A DNA stretch of 64,000 bases from the NCBI RefSeq assembly GCF_032017025.1, contig NZ_DALZQO010000002.1:62001-126000 (forward strand), read 5' to 3'. Below, one piece after another: positions 43,766 through 52,260 of the stretch. The DNA is from Hydrogenoanaerobacterium sp032017025. GTDB taxonomy: Bacteria > Bacillota > Clostridia > Oscillospirales > Ruminococcaceae. The notes under the pieces are model-generated. The model was not told the DNA's origin, ran no database searches, and was given only the letters and a program-made list of their open reading frames with translations. The position numbers were made by a program, and so were the translations under genes. The first letter of the stretch is position 1, and every line of letters begins with the position of its first letter.

Positions 43766-44826
43766 TGCCAACCCAAACAATTGAGAAAGAGAATTCAAAG
43801 TTTACCTTAGGCCTAAAACGTATGATGAAGTCAGAAAACATTGGTTTGATCATTGCGTTTTTTGCCATCGTCCTAGTGTTCTCTATTTTAAACCCAAACT
43901 ATTTTTCCGACCGAAACATGGTGAATATCCTAACATCCGCGTCGCTTACCGGTTTGATTTGTGTGGGTGAGTCGATGCTGCTTATTGGAGGATACATGGA
44001 TTTATCCCCTGGTTCTACTGCTGCTTTTGCAGGGGTAGCGGCTGCACTACTGCTACAGGCAGGGATTCCTGCACCAATAACTATTTTGCTTATTATACTA
44101 ATGGGCGTGTTTATTGGATGCTGTAATGCATTTTTTATTACACAGCTTAAAATCAGTGCATTTATTGCAACGCTGGCGTTGCAGTCCATAGTGCGTGGAT
44201 TCGCCTTTATTATTTCAAACGGTGAAGGTGTACTGATTACCAACTCTATGTTTTTGAAAATGGGAACATTAAAAATATTTGGTGTACGCTTTTTAACCTT
44301 TCCTATTTTTTTTATGCTGCTAATTTTTGTGGTGTTTGGCATTGTGCTGAAAAAGACCCGCTTTGGCAGAGAAATTTACATAGTTGGCGGCAACCCAACC
44401 GCGGCGAGGCTGGCGGGCATCTCCACTAAGAAAACGACCTACAAGCTTTTCGTCAATATGAGCGTACTTGCTTCAGTGGGCGGTATGATACTGGCGGCAC
44501 GTATGAACACAGGACAACCTCAGGCTTGCACAAACTTGGAATTTGATGGAATCACCGCGGCAATTTTAGGCGGTGTTGCTATGAGTGGTGGTTTTGGTTC
44601 TATCTTTGGTGCGTTCATTGGCCTGTTTATTCTACAAGGCTTTAACAACGGTCTTATCATGCTCAATGTTCAGTCTTTCTGGCAAAATGTTGCAAAAGGC
44701 GCGTTGCTGCTTCTGGCATTGTCGTTCGATTATCTGCGTTCCAGAAAGCGCGCAAATAGAACTGCGTTAACTACTATCCGGCATATTTATAATTGTTTTC
44801 TGTTAGGCAGGAGCCTGATTCAATAA
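43765..44826 (+). CDS. Sugar ABC transporter permease (RbsC/AraH-type)
   Basis: 353 residues, about 9 hydrophobic helices; motifs GGYMDLSPGST, REIYIVGGNPTAARLAGIS and GGVAMSGGFGSIFG match the family. The C-terminal ~25 residues after FDYLRSRKR form an unusual extension compared with relatives, which usually stop near there. Inner membrane. Confidence 0.92.
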   Translation: MPTQTIEKENSKFTLGLKRMMKSENIGLIIAFFAIVLVFSILNPNYFSDRNMVNILTSASLTGLICVGESMLLIGGYMDLSPGSTAAFAGVAAALLLQAGIPAPITILLIILMGVFIGCCNAFFITQLKISAFIATLALQSIVRGFAFIISNGEGVLITNSMFLKMGTLKIFGVRFLTFPIFFMLLIFVVFGIVLKKTRFGREIYIVGGNPTAARLAGISTKKTTYKLFVNMSVLASVGGMILAARMNTGQPQACTNLEFDGITAAILGGVAMSGGFGSIFGAFIGLFILQGFNNGLIMLNVQSFWQNVAKGALLLLALSFDYLRSRKRANRTALTTIRHIYNCFLLGRSLIQ

Positions 44827-44849
44827 TCAATTATTAGGAGGATTTTCAA

Positions 44850-45899
44850 ATGAAAAAAGCATTGACACTTGTACTTTCTGCGGCAATTGCTTTGAGCATG
44901 TTCGGATGCGCTTCAAAACCGGCTGAATCCAGTGCGGCCTCTTCACCAGCAGATTCTGCTGTAGCGTCTGCGCCGGAGGCTACACCCAAAAAAGACATTA
45001 CGATTGCGGGTATTTATAAATCTGGCGATCAGCAGTGGTTTATCGGTGAGGGTGAAGCAGCAAAGCAAAAATGTCTTGAAATGGGCGCGAAAGATTTTAT
45101 GTTTATTGATGCTAAAATGAACCCCGACCTTTACTTGCAAGCAATAGACAATGCCATTACACAGGGCGCCAGCGGTATTCTTGTGTGTGTACCCGACCAA
45201 AAGCTCTCTGCAATAACTGTTCAGAAATGCCAGGATGCGGGTATCCCTGTTATTGCTTGTGATGACCCACTGATGGATGAAAGCGGCAAGTTTATCGCTC
45301 CGTTCGTAGGTATTGATGCACTTGCAATTGGGCAGGCCTGTGGAGAATGGACAGCCACATATGCAAAAGATAATAACATGACTGACACAGACGTTGGTGT
45401 GCTGCTGTTGGCTGCAGATCAAATTTCCAGCTGTGTACCCAGAACAGACGGAGCAAAAGAAAAATGGATGGAAGCATTTCCTGACTGGCCGGCAGAAAGA
45501 ATGTTTCGTGTAGATTACAACGGCCCTCAGGAAAAAGCCTTTGATGCTGCTTCTGCTACATTTACTGCTAACCCAAAAATTAAAAAGTGGGTTGTTATGG
45601 CAATTAATGATGAAGGAGCAGCAGGTGCCACACGTGCACTGGAGCAAGCAGGCTTAGAGAAAGACGCTGTTGTCTGCGGAATTGGCGGATATCTTGCAAA
45701 GCTTGAATTTGCAAAGCCGGAAGGCTCCGCATTCAAAGCCACCGCTTTTATCAACTATGAGGATGTCGGTGCCTACTCGGCACAGAATATGATGGAATAT
45801 CTGGTAAATGGCAAAGAAATTCCCGCGGACTTCAGAACTCCCGCTGTAATGGTAACCAAAGATGTTTACAAAGAAATCATGAAGGATCAAGCTGAATAG
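44850..45899 (+). CDS. Arabinose-binding-protein-like sugar ABC lipoprotein
   Basis: 349 residues. Lipoprotein signal with lipobox MFGC (Cys23), a Ser/Ala/Pro linker, and from about residue 50 a binding fold that follows the AraF pattern (WFIGEGEAAKQKCLEMGA, AIDNAITQGASGILVCVPDQKL, VIACDDPLMD, KKWVVMAINDEGAAGATRALEQAG). The ligand is probably a pentose-like sugar or analogue, not determined. A hairpin follows at 45916-45950. Confidence 0.9.
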   Translation: MKKALTLVLSAAIALSMFGCASKPAESSAASSPADSAVASAPEATPKKDITIAGIYKSGDQQWFIGEGEAAKQKCLEMGAKDFMFIDAKMNPDLYLQAIDNAITQGASGILVCVPDQKLSAITVQKCQDAGIPVIACDDPLMDESGKFIAPFVGIDALAIGQACGEWTATYAKDNNMTDTDVGVLLLAADQISSCVPRTDGAKEKWMEAFPDWPAERMFRVDYNGPQEKAFDAASATFTANPKIKKWVVMAINDEGAAGATRALEQAGLEKDAVVCGIGGYLAKLEFAKPEGSAFKATAFINYEDVGAYSAQNMMEYLVNGKEIPADFRTPAVMVTKDVYKEIMKDQAE

Positions 45900-45915
45900 A
45901 CCGAATAATGTAAAC

Positions 45916-45950
45916 GGAGAACCTATACCAGCTTGTGATATAGGTTCTCC
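45916..45950 (+). terminator. Hairpin after binding-protein gene
   Basis: GGAGAACCTATA / TATAGGTTCTCC, perfect 12-bp stem, 11-base loop, then ATAATATAAC. The next ~200 bp hold only a short hydrophobic remnant frame near 45990-46068. Confidence 0.6.
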
Positions 45951-46161
45951 ATAATATAACGTCTGTGACAGTAGGCAGTGATAGGCGCAACATTTTTGGT
46001 TGCAATCGCCCTTGTGCCCTTTTTACAAACGCGTCTGCAAAAAGCATTGCGGAAGGTAAAGTTGATGTGAAACCATGACGGTCGCAACCAAAGATATTGG
46101 AAATAAAATCAGTCCGAAAAATAAAAAAGGCAGAACCTTATGATTAAAAAGGATGATAGAT

Positions 46162-47334
46162 ATGACACATAGGCAGCTTTTTTTTGATGTGTGTAACTTG
46201 AAGCACCCACAGCAGATACCATTTGCTCCGGATGTGACCGACTGGTACTTAGGCCAACATCGCAACCCAGGTGAGTCACTGAAGTATGGCCCGGGCGTCT
46301 ACATCCCTGACGATGACCCGATCAAATTAGAAAGAGGAATCGGTATTCCCGATAAGTTTTACGGGCTGAGTCTAATGGATCTTTATAAAAAATACAACTG
46401 GGGGATGCATGCCCACATTCGGGATTGGTACGAAGAGTATTATTCAGATGGAGTAACCTATGATGAGCAAATTGCAAAAGACACAAAAACCGTTACCTTT
46501 ACAACTTCAAAAGGCGTATTAAGAAGAACTTACAGGCTTGCCGCTGATGGAAGTTGGTGCTCAGTAGATTATATGCTGGATGATGTGGAGCAGATGGAAA
46601 TTTTGTTTGAAGTCTTAAAAGCAACACATTTTCGCTTAAGAGATGATAATATCCAAAGGGTGATTAAAGCAATCGGGGAACAAGGACAGGCGGATATAGT
46701 GGTAAACCGTTCTCCGTTCGGAAAGCTTTTGCACGAGCATCTGGGTTTTGAAAATACAACTTATTTTTTGTATGACGATGAGGACGCTTATCGGCAATAT
46801 GAAAAGATTCAAACAGCAAAAGATATGGAACTGATTGAGCTCGCATGCCAATCATCGTGTTCTTTGGTACTTATTTGCGACCATGCCGATTCTACCCTGT
46901 TTTCGCCCGAATGGTATGAGAAGTATTGCATTCCGTTCTATCAAGCAGCAGGTGACAAACTGCGAAAAGCAGGCAAAATGATTTCTACTCATGTGGACGG
47001 AAACCTGAAAAGCCTGTTACCACTAATGAAAGATACCGGCTTTGATGTGCTCGATGGCTGTACCCCTGCACCAATGTTTAATTATGAGCCGGAAGAGCTT
47101 GCGAACAGTTTGGGTGAAAACATGGTGGCGTTTGTGGGCGTACCTTCCGCACTATTTTGCGACGGTACACCTGTCGAGGCGCTTTACAGTTACGCAGACA
47201 GAATTATAAAGGCATTTGGCGGGCGTGCCATCTTAAATGTAGGTGACATTCTACCTGCGAATGGCAGCATCGAAAATGTAATTGCATTAGGAGAATACAT
47301 TCACAGATATAATGCAAAGGTGAGGGGAAAATGA
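46162..47334 (+). CDS. Uroporphyrinogen decarboxylase (URO-D/MtaA)-family protein
   Basis: 390 residues from the ATG at 46162, 10 bases after AAAAAGG; the ATG at 46153 is too close to that site. URO-D superfamily barrel with LICDHADSTLFSPEWYEKYCIPFY, STHVDGNLKSLLPLM and DVLDGCTPAPM. In MtaA/CmuA corrinoid methyltransferases the Zn motif is HxC; here it is HVD with a Cys later, so a metal site is possible but altered. The family includes haem decarboxylases and methyltransferases; the sugar-importer context suggests neither, and the reaction is unknown. Confidence 0.8.
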   Translation: MTHRQLFFDVCNLKHPQQIPFAPDVTDWYLGQHRNPGESLKYGPGVYIPDDDPIKLERGIGIPDKFYGLSLMDLYKKYNWGMHAHIRDWYEEYYSDGVTYDEQIAKDTKTVTFTTSKGVLRRTYRLAADGSWCSVDYMLDDVEQMEILFEVLKATHFRLRDDNIQRVIKAIGEQGQADIVVNRSPFGKLLHEHLGFENTTYFLYDDEDAYRQYEKIQTAKDMELIELACQSSCSLVLICDHADSTLFSPEWYEKYCIPFYQAAGDKLRKAGKMISTHVDGNLKSLLPLMKDTGFDVLDGCTPAPMFNYEPEELANSLGENMVAFVGVPSALFCDGTPVEALYSYADRIIKAFGGRAILNVGDILPANGSIENVIALGEYIHRYNAKVRGK

Positions 47335-48371
47335 ATTATAGCAAGCACAAGGCATCAAAAGGCACCTACCAATGGCTTGCGATGATAGACAATTTTCTGC
47401 AGGAGCTGCGCAAGAATGATTTGCCCGCAGTTAGCGTGCGTGCAGGCAGTTTTTTGGTGGTTACGCAAATTGAAAACAGCTATAGCACGCTAAATATGCT
47501 TAATAGCATGGTGCAGCAGGCTAATTTTATCCGAATGCTGTCAAAAAAGGTCGGTATCTCATCCGTAAGCATAGGGATATCCAACCCCAGTAAAAAATTA
47601 CAGCCGATCTCCGACCTGTTTGAGCAAGCAACAAAAGCTTGTTCAATGCGTGTGTTAATTGGTTTAAACCGCAATATCTCCTACAGCACTATTGCAAATA
47701 AAGTGAAGATTTTTGACAAACAGATTTTAGAAAAAAAGATTAAACGCATCAAACAATTACTGTACGCAAGAGATGAGCAATGCCTGCCTCTCATTAATAG
47801 TCTTTATTCAATTAATTTAATGGATGGTTTTATGGAAATTAACTATTTTAAATATTTGAACAACCGTCTATTTAGTTTGGCACAAGGTTATGCGGAGCAA
47901 TTTGAGGCAGCTACTATAGGCGCAAATTTGGATTTTGAAACGATGGAATCACTGGAGACAGTGCAAGAAATGCAGGCGCTTTTTACTCAAGTTTTTCAGT
48001 ATCTTCTTAATTGTGAGAGTCAAATGGAAGAGGATGCTGGCAGCTTGGTCGAAAGAACAAAAAAACATGTGGGAAAAAACTATGAAAAAGATATTTCACT
48101 ATGCGACATTGCAGATAAAATGAAGGTGCACAAGGGCTATCTTTCTAGAATATTTAAAGAGCAGACCGGCAAAAATCTTATGCAGTATATTGTTGAAAAA
48201 AAGATAGAACGTGCAAAAGTTCTCCTTAAAGATACACCAATGAAGCTAGGCGATATAGCAAAAAACCTTGGGTTTACCACTCCACAATATTTCTGTATTG
48301 TTTTTAAAAAGAACGCAGGCTTAACCCCACAGGAGTACAGAAGTACCGTCCATTGCCAACAGGACACCTAA
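47331..48371 (+). CDS. AraC family transcriptional regulator
   Basis: 346 residues. The C-terminal 100 residues are a double-HTH AraC domain (YEKDISLCDIADKMKVHKGYLSRIFKEQTGKNLMQYIVEKKI... then GFTTPQYFCIVFKKNAGLTPQEYR). The N-terminal ~240 residues, with no membrane helix, resemble an effector or degenerate nucleotide-cyclase-like domain but are not recognised with confidence. Start overlaps the URO-D stop by 4 bp, so the regulator is part of the operon it probably controls. Confidence 0.85.
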   Translation: MNYSKHKASKGTYQWLAMIDNFLQELRKNDLPAVSVRAGSFLVVTQIENSYSTLNMLNSMVQQANFIRMLSKKVGISSVSIGISNPSKKLQPISDLFEQATKACSMRVLIGLNRNISYSTIANKVKIFDKQILEKKIKRIKQLLYARDEQCLPLINSLYSINLMDGFMEINYFKYLNNRLFSLAQGYAEQFEAATIGANLDFETMESLETVQEMQALFTQVFQYLLNCESQMEEDAGSLVERTKKHVGKNYEKDISLCDIADKMKVHKGYLSRIFKEQTGKNLMQYIVEKKIERAKVLLKDTPMKLGDIAKNLGFTTPQYFCIVFKKNAGLTPQEYRSTVHCQQDT

Positions 48372-48520
48372 ATCACTTGAAAAGCTATATAATATTTGAT
48401 TTTGATGTTTATGCTACCCCCCATATTGCTCTTCCTTGGTTTGTCACCATAGGGTTTGAAGATGAAAATGTTAAAAGGCAGATATGCCAAATATAATGCT
48501 TATCTCATTGCGAATAAACA

Positions 48521-48557
48521 AGAGGAACAGTTGTCTGATTAAGACACCTGTTCCTCT
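48521..48557 (+). terminator. Terminator after AraC operon
   Basis: AGAGGAACAG / CTGTTCCTCT, perfect 10-bp outer stem, then TTATAG. Between 48372 and 48720 no other gene is seen. Confidence 0.6.
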
Positions 48558-48724
48558 TTATAGTGTGCAAAGAACTGACCTGATTCCCGAGATACAACCA
48601 TTTGAAATGTTAGTCGTCTGATAAATTCCAATTTAATGGGCAGGCATAATTACCTGTTGTGAGCATAATGAGATGCTCAAAGTCTTAGATGAACTTCCGA
48701 TAATTCATATAATCTAATAGAAAC

Positions 48725-48901
48725 ACTCAAACGAATGGTTGGATGAAAGAAGAGCGGTTTCTCGATTTTGGATTGCGTGATTCAAGTTGCGGGGCCAATG
48801 TCCTTAAGCGATATGTTTATTATTTCAACTATCATCGACCGGTTCACGCTTTAAACGACCAAACCCTCGTTCAGTATACATCCGAACGAGGGTTTGGTTA
48901 A
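48725..48901 (+). pseudogene. IS3-type transposase C-terminal remnant
   Basis: Open frame reading GWMKEERFLDFGLRDSS and KRYVYYFNYHRPVHALNDQT then stop at 48899-48901. The YFNxxRPxxALNxxTP pattern is the end of DDE integrase domains of IS3-type transposases. No upstream DDE residues remain. Confidence 0.6.
48859..48897. repeat. Perfect 14-bp inverted repeat inside IS remnant
   Basis: CCAAACCCTCGTTC and GAACGAGGGTTTGG with an 11-base loop. Could act as a bidirectional terminator between the AraC operon and the convergent symporter gene. The remaining 48902-49159 stretch shows only a short open remnant. Confidence 0.5.
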
Positions 48902-49159
48902 GTAATATTGTATTTGCATTTTGAGGGAATTGGTAAATATGCGTAGCCATTGAACGGGTATATCCCCAATATCTTTTGCAATTGGACAATGAAGGCCGCA
49001 TAATTGGTTTCGCTCAATCACTTCGGCATGTCGTTGATCTGCCGGTTTTCTCTACTTGAGCAAAACTAGATGTTGGCAATAAACATCAAATAGAAATCGG
49101 TCAATTGGTTCGTTTTCATGGCGACCACTTCTTTGATCTAACAGAGAAAACGTTAGTAC

Positions 49160-50350
49160 CTATAAGTCAATCGCGTGAACCTGATCCTGAATTTTATGCT
49201 TTTCCACATACCCGGTCAGCATAAGTGTAAGCGCACCGTCTCCGGTTACATTACAAGCTGTGCCAAAGCTATCCTGAAGGGCAAAAATTGTCAGCATCAA
49301 GGCCGTTCCGGTAGCGTCAAAACCCAACACCCCGACAATCAGGCCGAGCGAAGCCATAACCGTGCCACCTGGAACGCCCGGTGCACCAATAGCAAAAACC
49401 CCAAGGAAAAGGCAGAACATAATCATTGTACCGATTGAAGGCAGACTGCCATATAGGATTTGTGATATCGTCATTACAAAAAAGACCTCGGTAAGAACTG
49501 ACCCGCACAGATGGATATTCGCAAAAAGCGGTATGCCGAAATCTACCATATCTCCGCGTAGTACATCGGATTTTTTAGCACAACGCAATGCAACGGCCAA
49601 GGTAGCCGCCGATGACATGGTGCCAACAGCGGTAATATACGCTGGGCCATAATGCTTTATGACATTCATCGGGTTTTTACCGGAATATGCGCCGGCAAGT
49701 GCATAGAGCAAAGCCATCCAGATATAATGCCCAACCATGACAATTAAGACGACCTTTAAAAAGACCGGCAGTTGTTTGGTAATTGTCCCCTCATAGGCCA
49801 AGCCGCAGAAGGTGGTTGCGATAAACACAGGCAGAATAGGAATAACGACTTTGGTGACAATCATCAATACGATTTTTTGGAATTCATCTAAAATGGATAT
49901 CCATGTTTTCGATTTTGTCCAGGTAACGGCGAGACCGAGCAAAACAGAAAGCACAAGCGCGCTCATGACCGGCATGATTTGCGGAATATTTAGTTCGAAA
50001 ATAAGCTCCGGCAACTCCTTGAGCCCTTCGACCTGAGAAACAATCGAAAGGTTGGGAATCAGTGCGTATCCCGCAAACATAGAGAAGATTGCCGCGCCAA
50101 TCGACGAAACATATGCCAGAACCAGCGCCACACCCAGAATCCGCGAAGCGCTGCTTCCAAGCTTGGTGATTGATGGCGCGATAAAGCCTATTACAATTAG
50201 CGGTACGCAGAAGAAAATAACCTGCCCCAGTATGTATTTTATGGCCACTATAAAATTCATAAAGCCTTCGTTGGCCACAAGGCCAATCACAATACCAAGA
50301 ACAACACCTACCAATAGCTTAAAAGGCAAACTTGATAAAATTTTTTTCAT
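49160..50350 (-). CDS. Dicarboxylate/amino acid:cation symporter (DAACS family)
   Basis: 396 residues, eight membrane helices plus two re-entrant loops, GltP/SstT-like. The first hairpin motif is AVGTMSSAATLAVALRCAKK (Ser-rich loop), later NIHLCGSVLTEVFF, GAPGVPGGTVMASLG and QDSFGTACNVTGDGALTLMLTG with the Na+-binding Asn/Asp. The substrate is probably an acidic or small neutral amino acid. ATG preceded by GAGGAG. It lies 77 bp downstream of the cysteine desulfidase family gene, so it may import serine or cysteine for it (inference). Confidence 0.9.
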   Translation of the reverse strand: MKKILSSLPFKLLVGVVLGIVIGLVANEGFMNFIVAIKYILGQVIFFCVPLIVIGFIAPSITKLGSSASRILGVALVLAYVSSIGAAIFSMFAGYALIPNLSIVSQVEGLKELPELIFELNIPQIMPVMSALVLSVLLGLAVTWTKSKTWISILDEFQKIVLMIVTKVVIPILPVFIATTFCGLAYEGTITKQLPVFLKVVLIVMVGHYIWMALLYALAGAYSGKNPMNVIKHYGPAYITAVGTMSSAATLAVALRCAKKSDVLRGDMVDFGIPLFANIHLCGSVLTEVFFVMTISQILYGSLPSIGTMIMFCLFLGVFAIGAPGVPGGTVMASLGLIVGVLGFDATGTALMLTIFALQDSFGTACNVTGDGALTLMLTGYVEKHKIQDQVHAIDL

Positions 50351-50427
50351 ACTAAAACTCCTCTGTCGGGCTCGACTGATTTAGCCAGCCACATTTAATA
50401 ATCGCATCGCTAGTTGGAATTTCTGTT

Positions 50428-51720
50428 TTACTCTCCAATCATGATTTTGATAATCTCCTTATCGGTTTCCTTCATGCCCTCCTTTCCAAGCCGTCCAATA
50501 TTGCGTAAGGTATTCTCCACCCCCTTTGTAACGATTCCGTCGCCTACATAGAACTGTTGCCCGTTTTCATACATATAATAGCCCAAAATTCCCGCATCAA
50601 CCGCTGAAACGATTTTGGCCGCACAGGAAGCCTTTGCACCGTCACATACAATTCCTGAAACAATCGCCAGCGAATTCACCAGTGTATGAGCAATCTCATC
50701 ATACCGTCCGCCCATCAGATAGGCAATGCCTGTAGCGCTGGCACATCCGGCACTCACTGCGCCGCAATAAGCCGAAAGCCGCCCAATTCCTGTTTTTTGA
50801 TGAATTGTAACTAAATCGGAAAGCAGCACCGCCCGGATCATCTTTTCCCGACCGACATTCAGCTCTTTCGCATACTCAATTACCGGGAGAGAAGCCGCCA
50901 TACCTTGGTTGCCGCTGCCAGAAACAATAATAACCGGCAGTTCACATCCGCCCATGCGGGCATCCGACCCGGCCGCTGCCATCGCTTTTGCGCGATTTTT
51001 AATATCGTTTCCATAGGTATTCAGCATCACACGGCCGATATTGGCACCATAATTACCCCGCAAACCCTCTTGGGCAATGGCATAATTATAATCGATCTGC
51101 CGCCCAATCAGCTTATCTACGTCTTCCAGTAGCACCGTGTCGGCAAAATCAATGATATCCTCGATATTGAGTTGGCTTCGATCGGCAAGCCCTTCCTCTT
51201 TGGCAGCCACATCGCCGACTTGGAACAGAATTTTCCCGTTTTTTTCTACAAGTGAAATGTTGGTATGGTAATGGCTGATTCGTAGCTTTACATATTCCGT
51301 GCCCTTGTACAAAGTAATGATAATATCAAAAATAAGACCGGTGTTCGCATTTGTAACTTCAATGTTGTGGTCTTTTATGTACCTGGCTATGTCCAGCTTT
51401 TGTTCCTCGCTGACATCGGCAATCACTTCCAAAATTTTTTCGGATTTTCCCGCTACAATACCGGCAGCGACCGCCGCTTCAATTCCTTTTAAATGATTAG
51501 TGTTCGGCACGATTACACTCTTTACGTTTTTAATGATATTGCCGCTTGCCTCTACCCGCACACGGTCAGGAATACCGCCCAGAGTATCTCTTGCCTTGGC
51601 AGCTCCGTAGGCAATCGCAATCGGCTCTGTGCACCCCATGGCGGGTACGAGCTCCTCTCTTAATATTTGCAAGTAGTTTTTATACTTGCTATCCGCTGGA
51701 TTCATGATTTTCTTCCCCAT
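50428..51720 (-). CDS. L-cysteine desulfidase / serine dehydratase alpha-family protein (UPF0597/CyuA)
   Basis: 430 residues, full-length CyuA/YhaM-type. Conserved cysteines for a [4Fe-4S] cluster: AMGCTEP (Cys29), AYCGAVSAGCASATG (about 310-320) and VCDGAKASCAAK (about 350-360). Other family motifs are GNIIKNVKSVIVPNT and GSGNQGMAASLPVI. Such enzymes convert L-cysteine to pyruvate, ammonia and sulfide, with some acting on serine. It is first of a two-gene unit with the DAACS symporter. Confidence 0.88.
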   Translation of the reverse strand: MGKKIMNPADSKYKNYLQILREELVPAMGCTEPIAIAYGAAKARDTLGGIPDRVRVEASGNIIKNVKSVIVPNTNHLKGIEAAVAAGIVAGKSEKILEVIADVSEEQKLDIARYIKDHNIEVTNANTGLIFDIIITLYKGTEYVKLRISHYHTNISLVEKNGKILFQVGDVAAKEEGLADRSQLNIEDIIDFADTVLLEDVDKLIGRQIDYNYAIAQEGLRGNYGANIGRVMLNTYGNDIKNRAKAMAAAGSDARMGGCELPVIIVSGSGNQGMAASLPVIEYAKELNVGREKMIRAVLLSDLVTIHQKTGIGRLSAYCGAVSAGCASATGIAYLMGGRYDEIAHTLVNSLAIVSGIVCDGAKASCAAKIVSAVDAGILGYYMYENGQQFYVGDGIVTKGVENTLRNIGRLGKEGMKETDKEIIKIMIGE

Positions 51721-52184
51721 TTCGTTAGATTCCTATAGCAGCATTATAGCACTTGTGTATATTATTTCAACAGTTTATTAAAATATTGTTAATATACTAC
51801 AAACGACTATTTCTGTTATATCATTTTCAGATCTGTTTAAGTTACTTTTCCGGTCGTTTTGCATAGGCTGAAATGGTATTGCCGAGGTTTTGATAAACAA
51901 TGAAAGACGTCAATAAAATTAAGGAGCTGAAACGGTTGAAGGATGTGCTTCCATAAAATATAAAAATAAACACCATGCCTCTCTTGTTATTCACGGGCAT
52001 GCCGTCTGCACGGATAGAGCTTATATCACAAAGAACATATGCAGCCAACCGGCTCTAAATGTACCTCCATTATTTCGTATGAACAGAAAGGGCGATCTCT
52101 CATAGGAGGTGCCCATGTGCTAGCGGTAAGATTATTTTATTTTAACAAATACTGTTATCTCCAAAGTAAATAATGTAAAAACTT
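51721..52184. other. Gene-poor spacer between divergent units
   Basis: AT-rich; contains the probable promoter region of the cysteine desulfidase gene at the left and a short 18-codon frame at 51900-51956 (MKDVNKIKELKRLKDVLP) that looks like a remnant. Nothing else is supported. Confidence 0.4.
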
Positions 52185-52255
52185 GCATAAAAACGACGGT
52201 ATGATTCTGGACATTTCAATAAAAATGTTCAGATCTCATACCGTCGTTTTTATGC
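52185..52255. terminator. Large inverted repeat / terminator after iron-type ABC operon
   Basis: Outer arms GCATAAAAACGACGGTATGA and TCATACCGTCGTTTTTATGC are perfectly complementary over 20 bp; inside, CTGGACATTT pairs with AAATGTTCAG (one G-T). The result is a 71-base near-continuous hairpin ending 5 bp from the permease stop codon. T run lies within the arm. Confidence 0.75.
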
Positions 52256-52260
52256 GTGAA

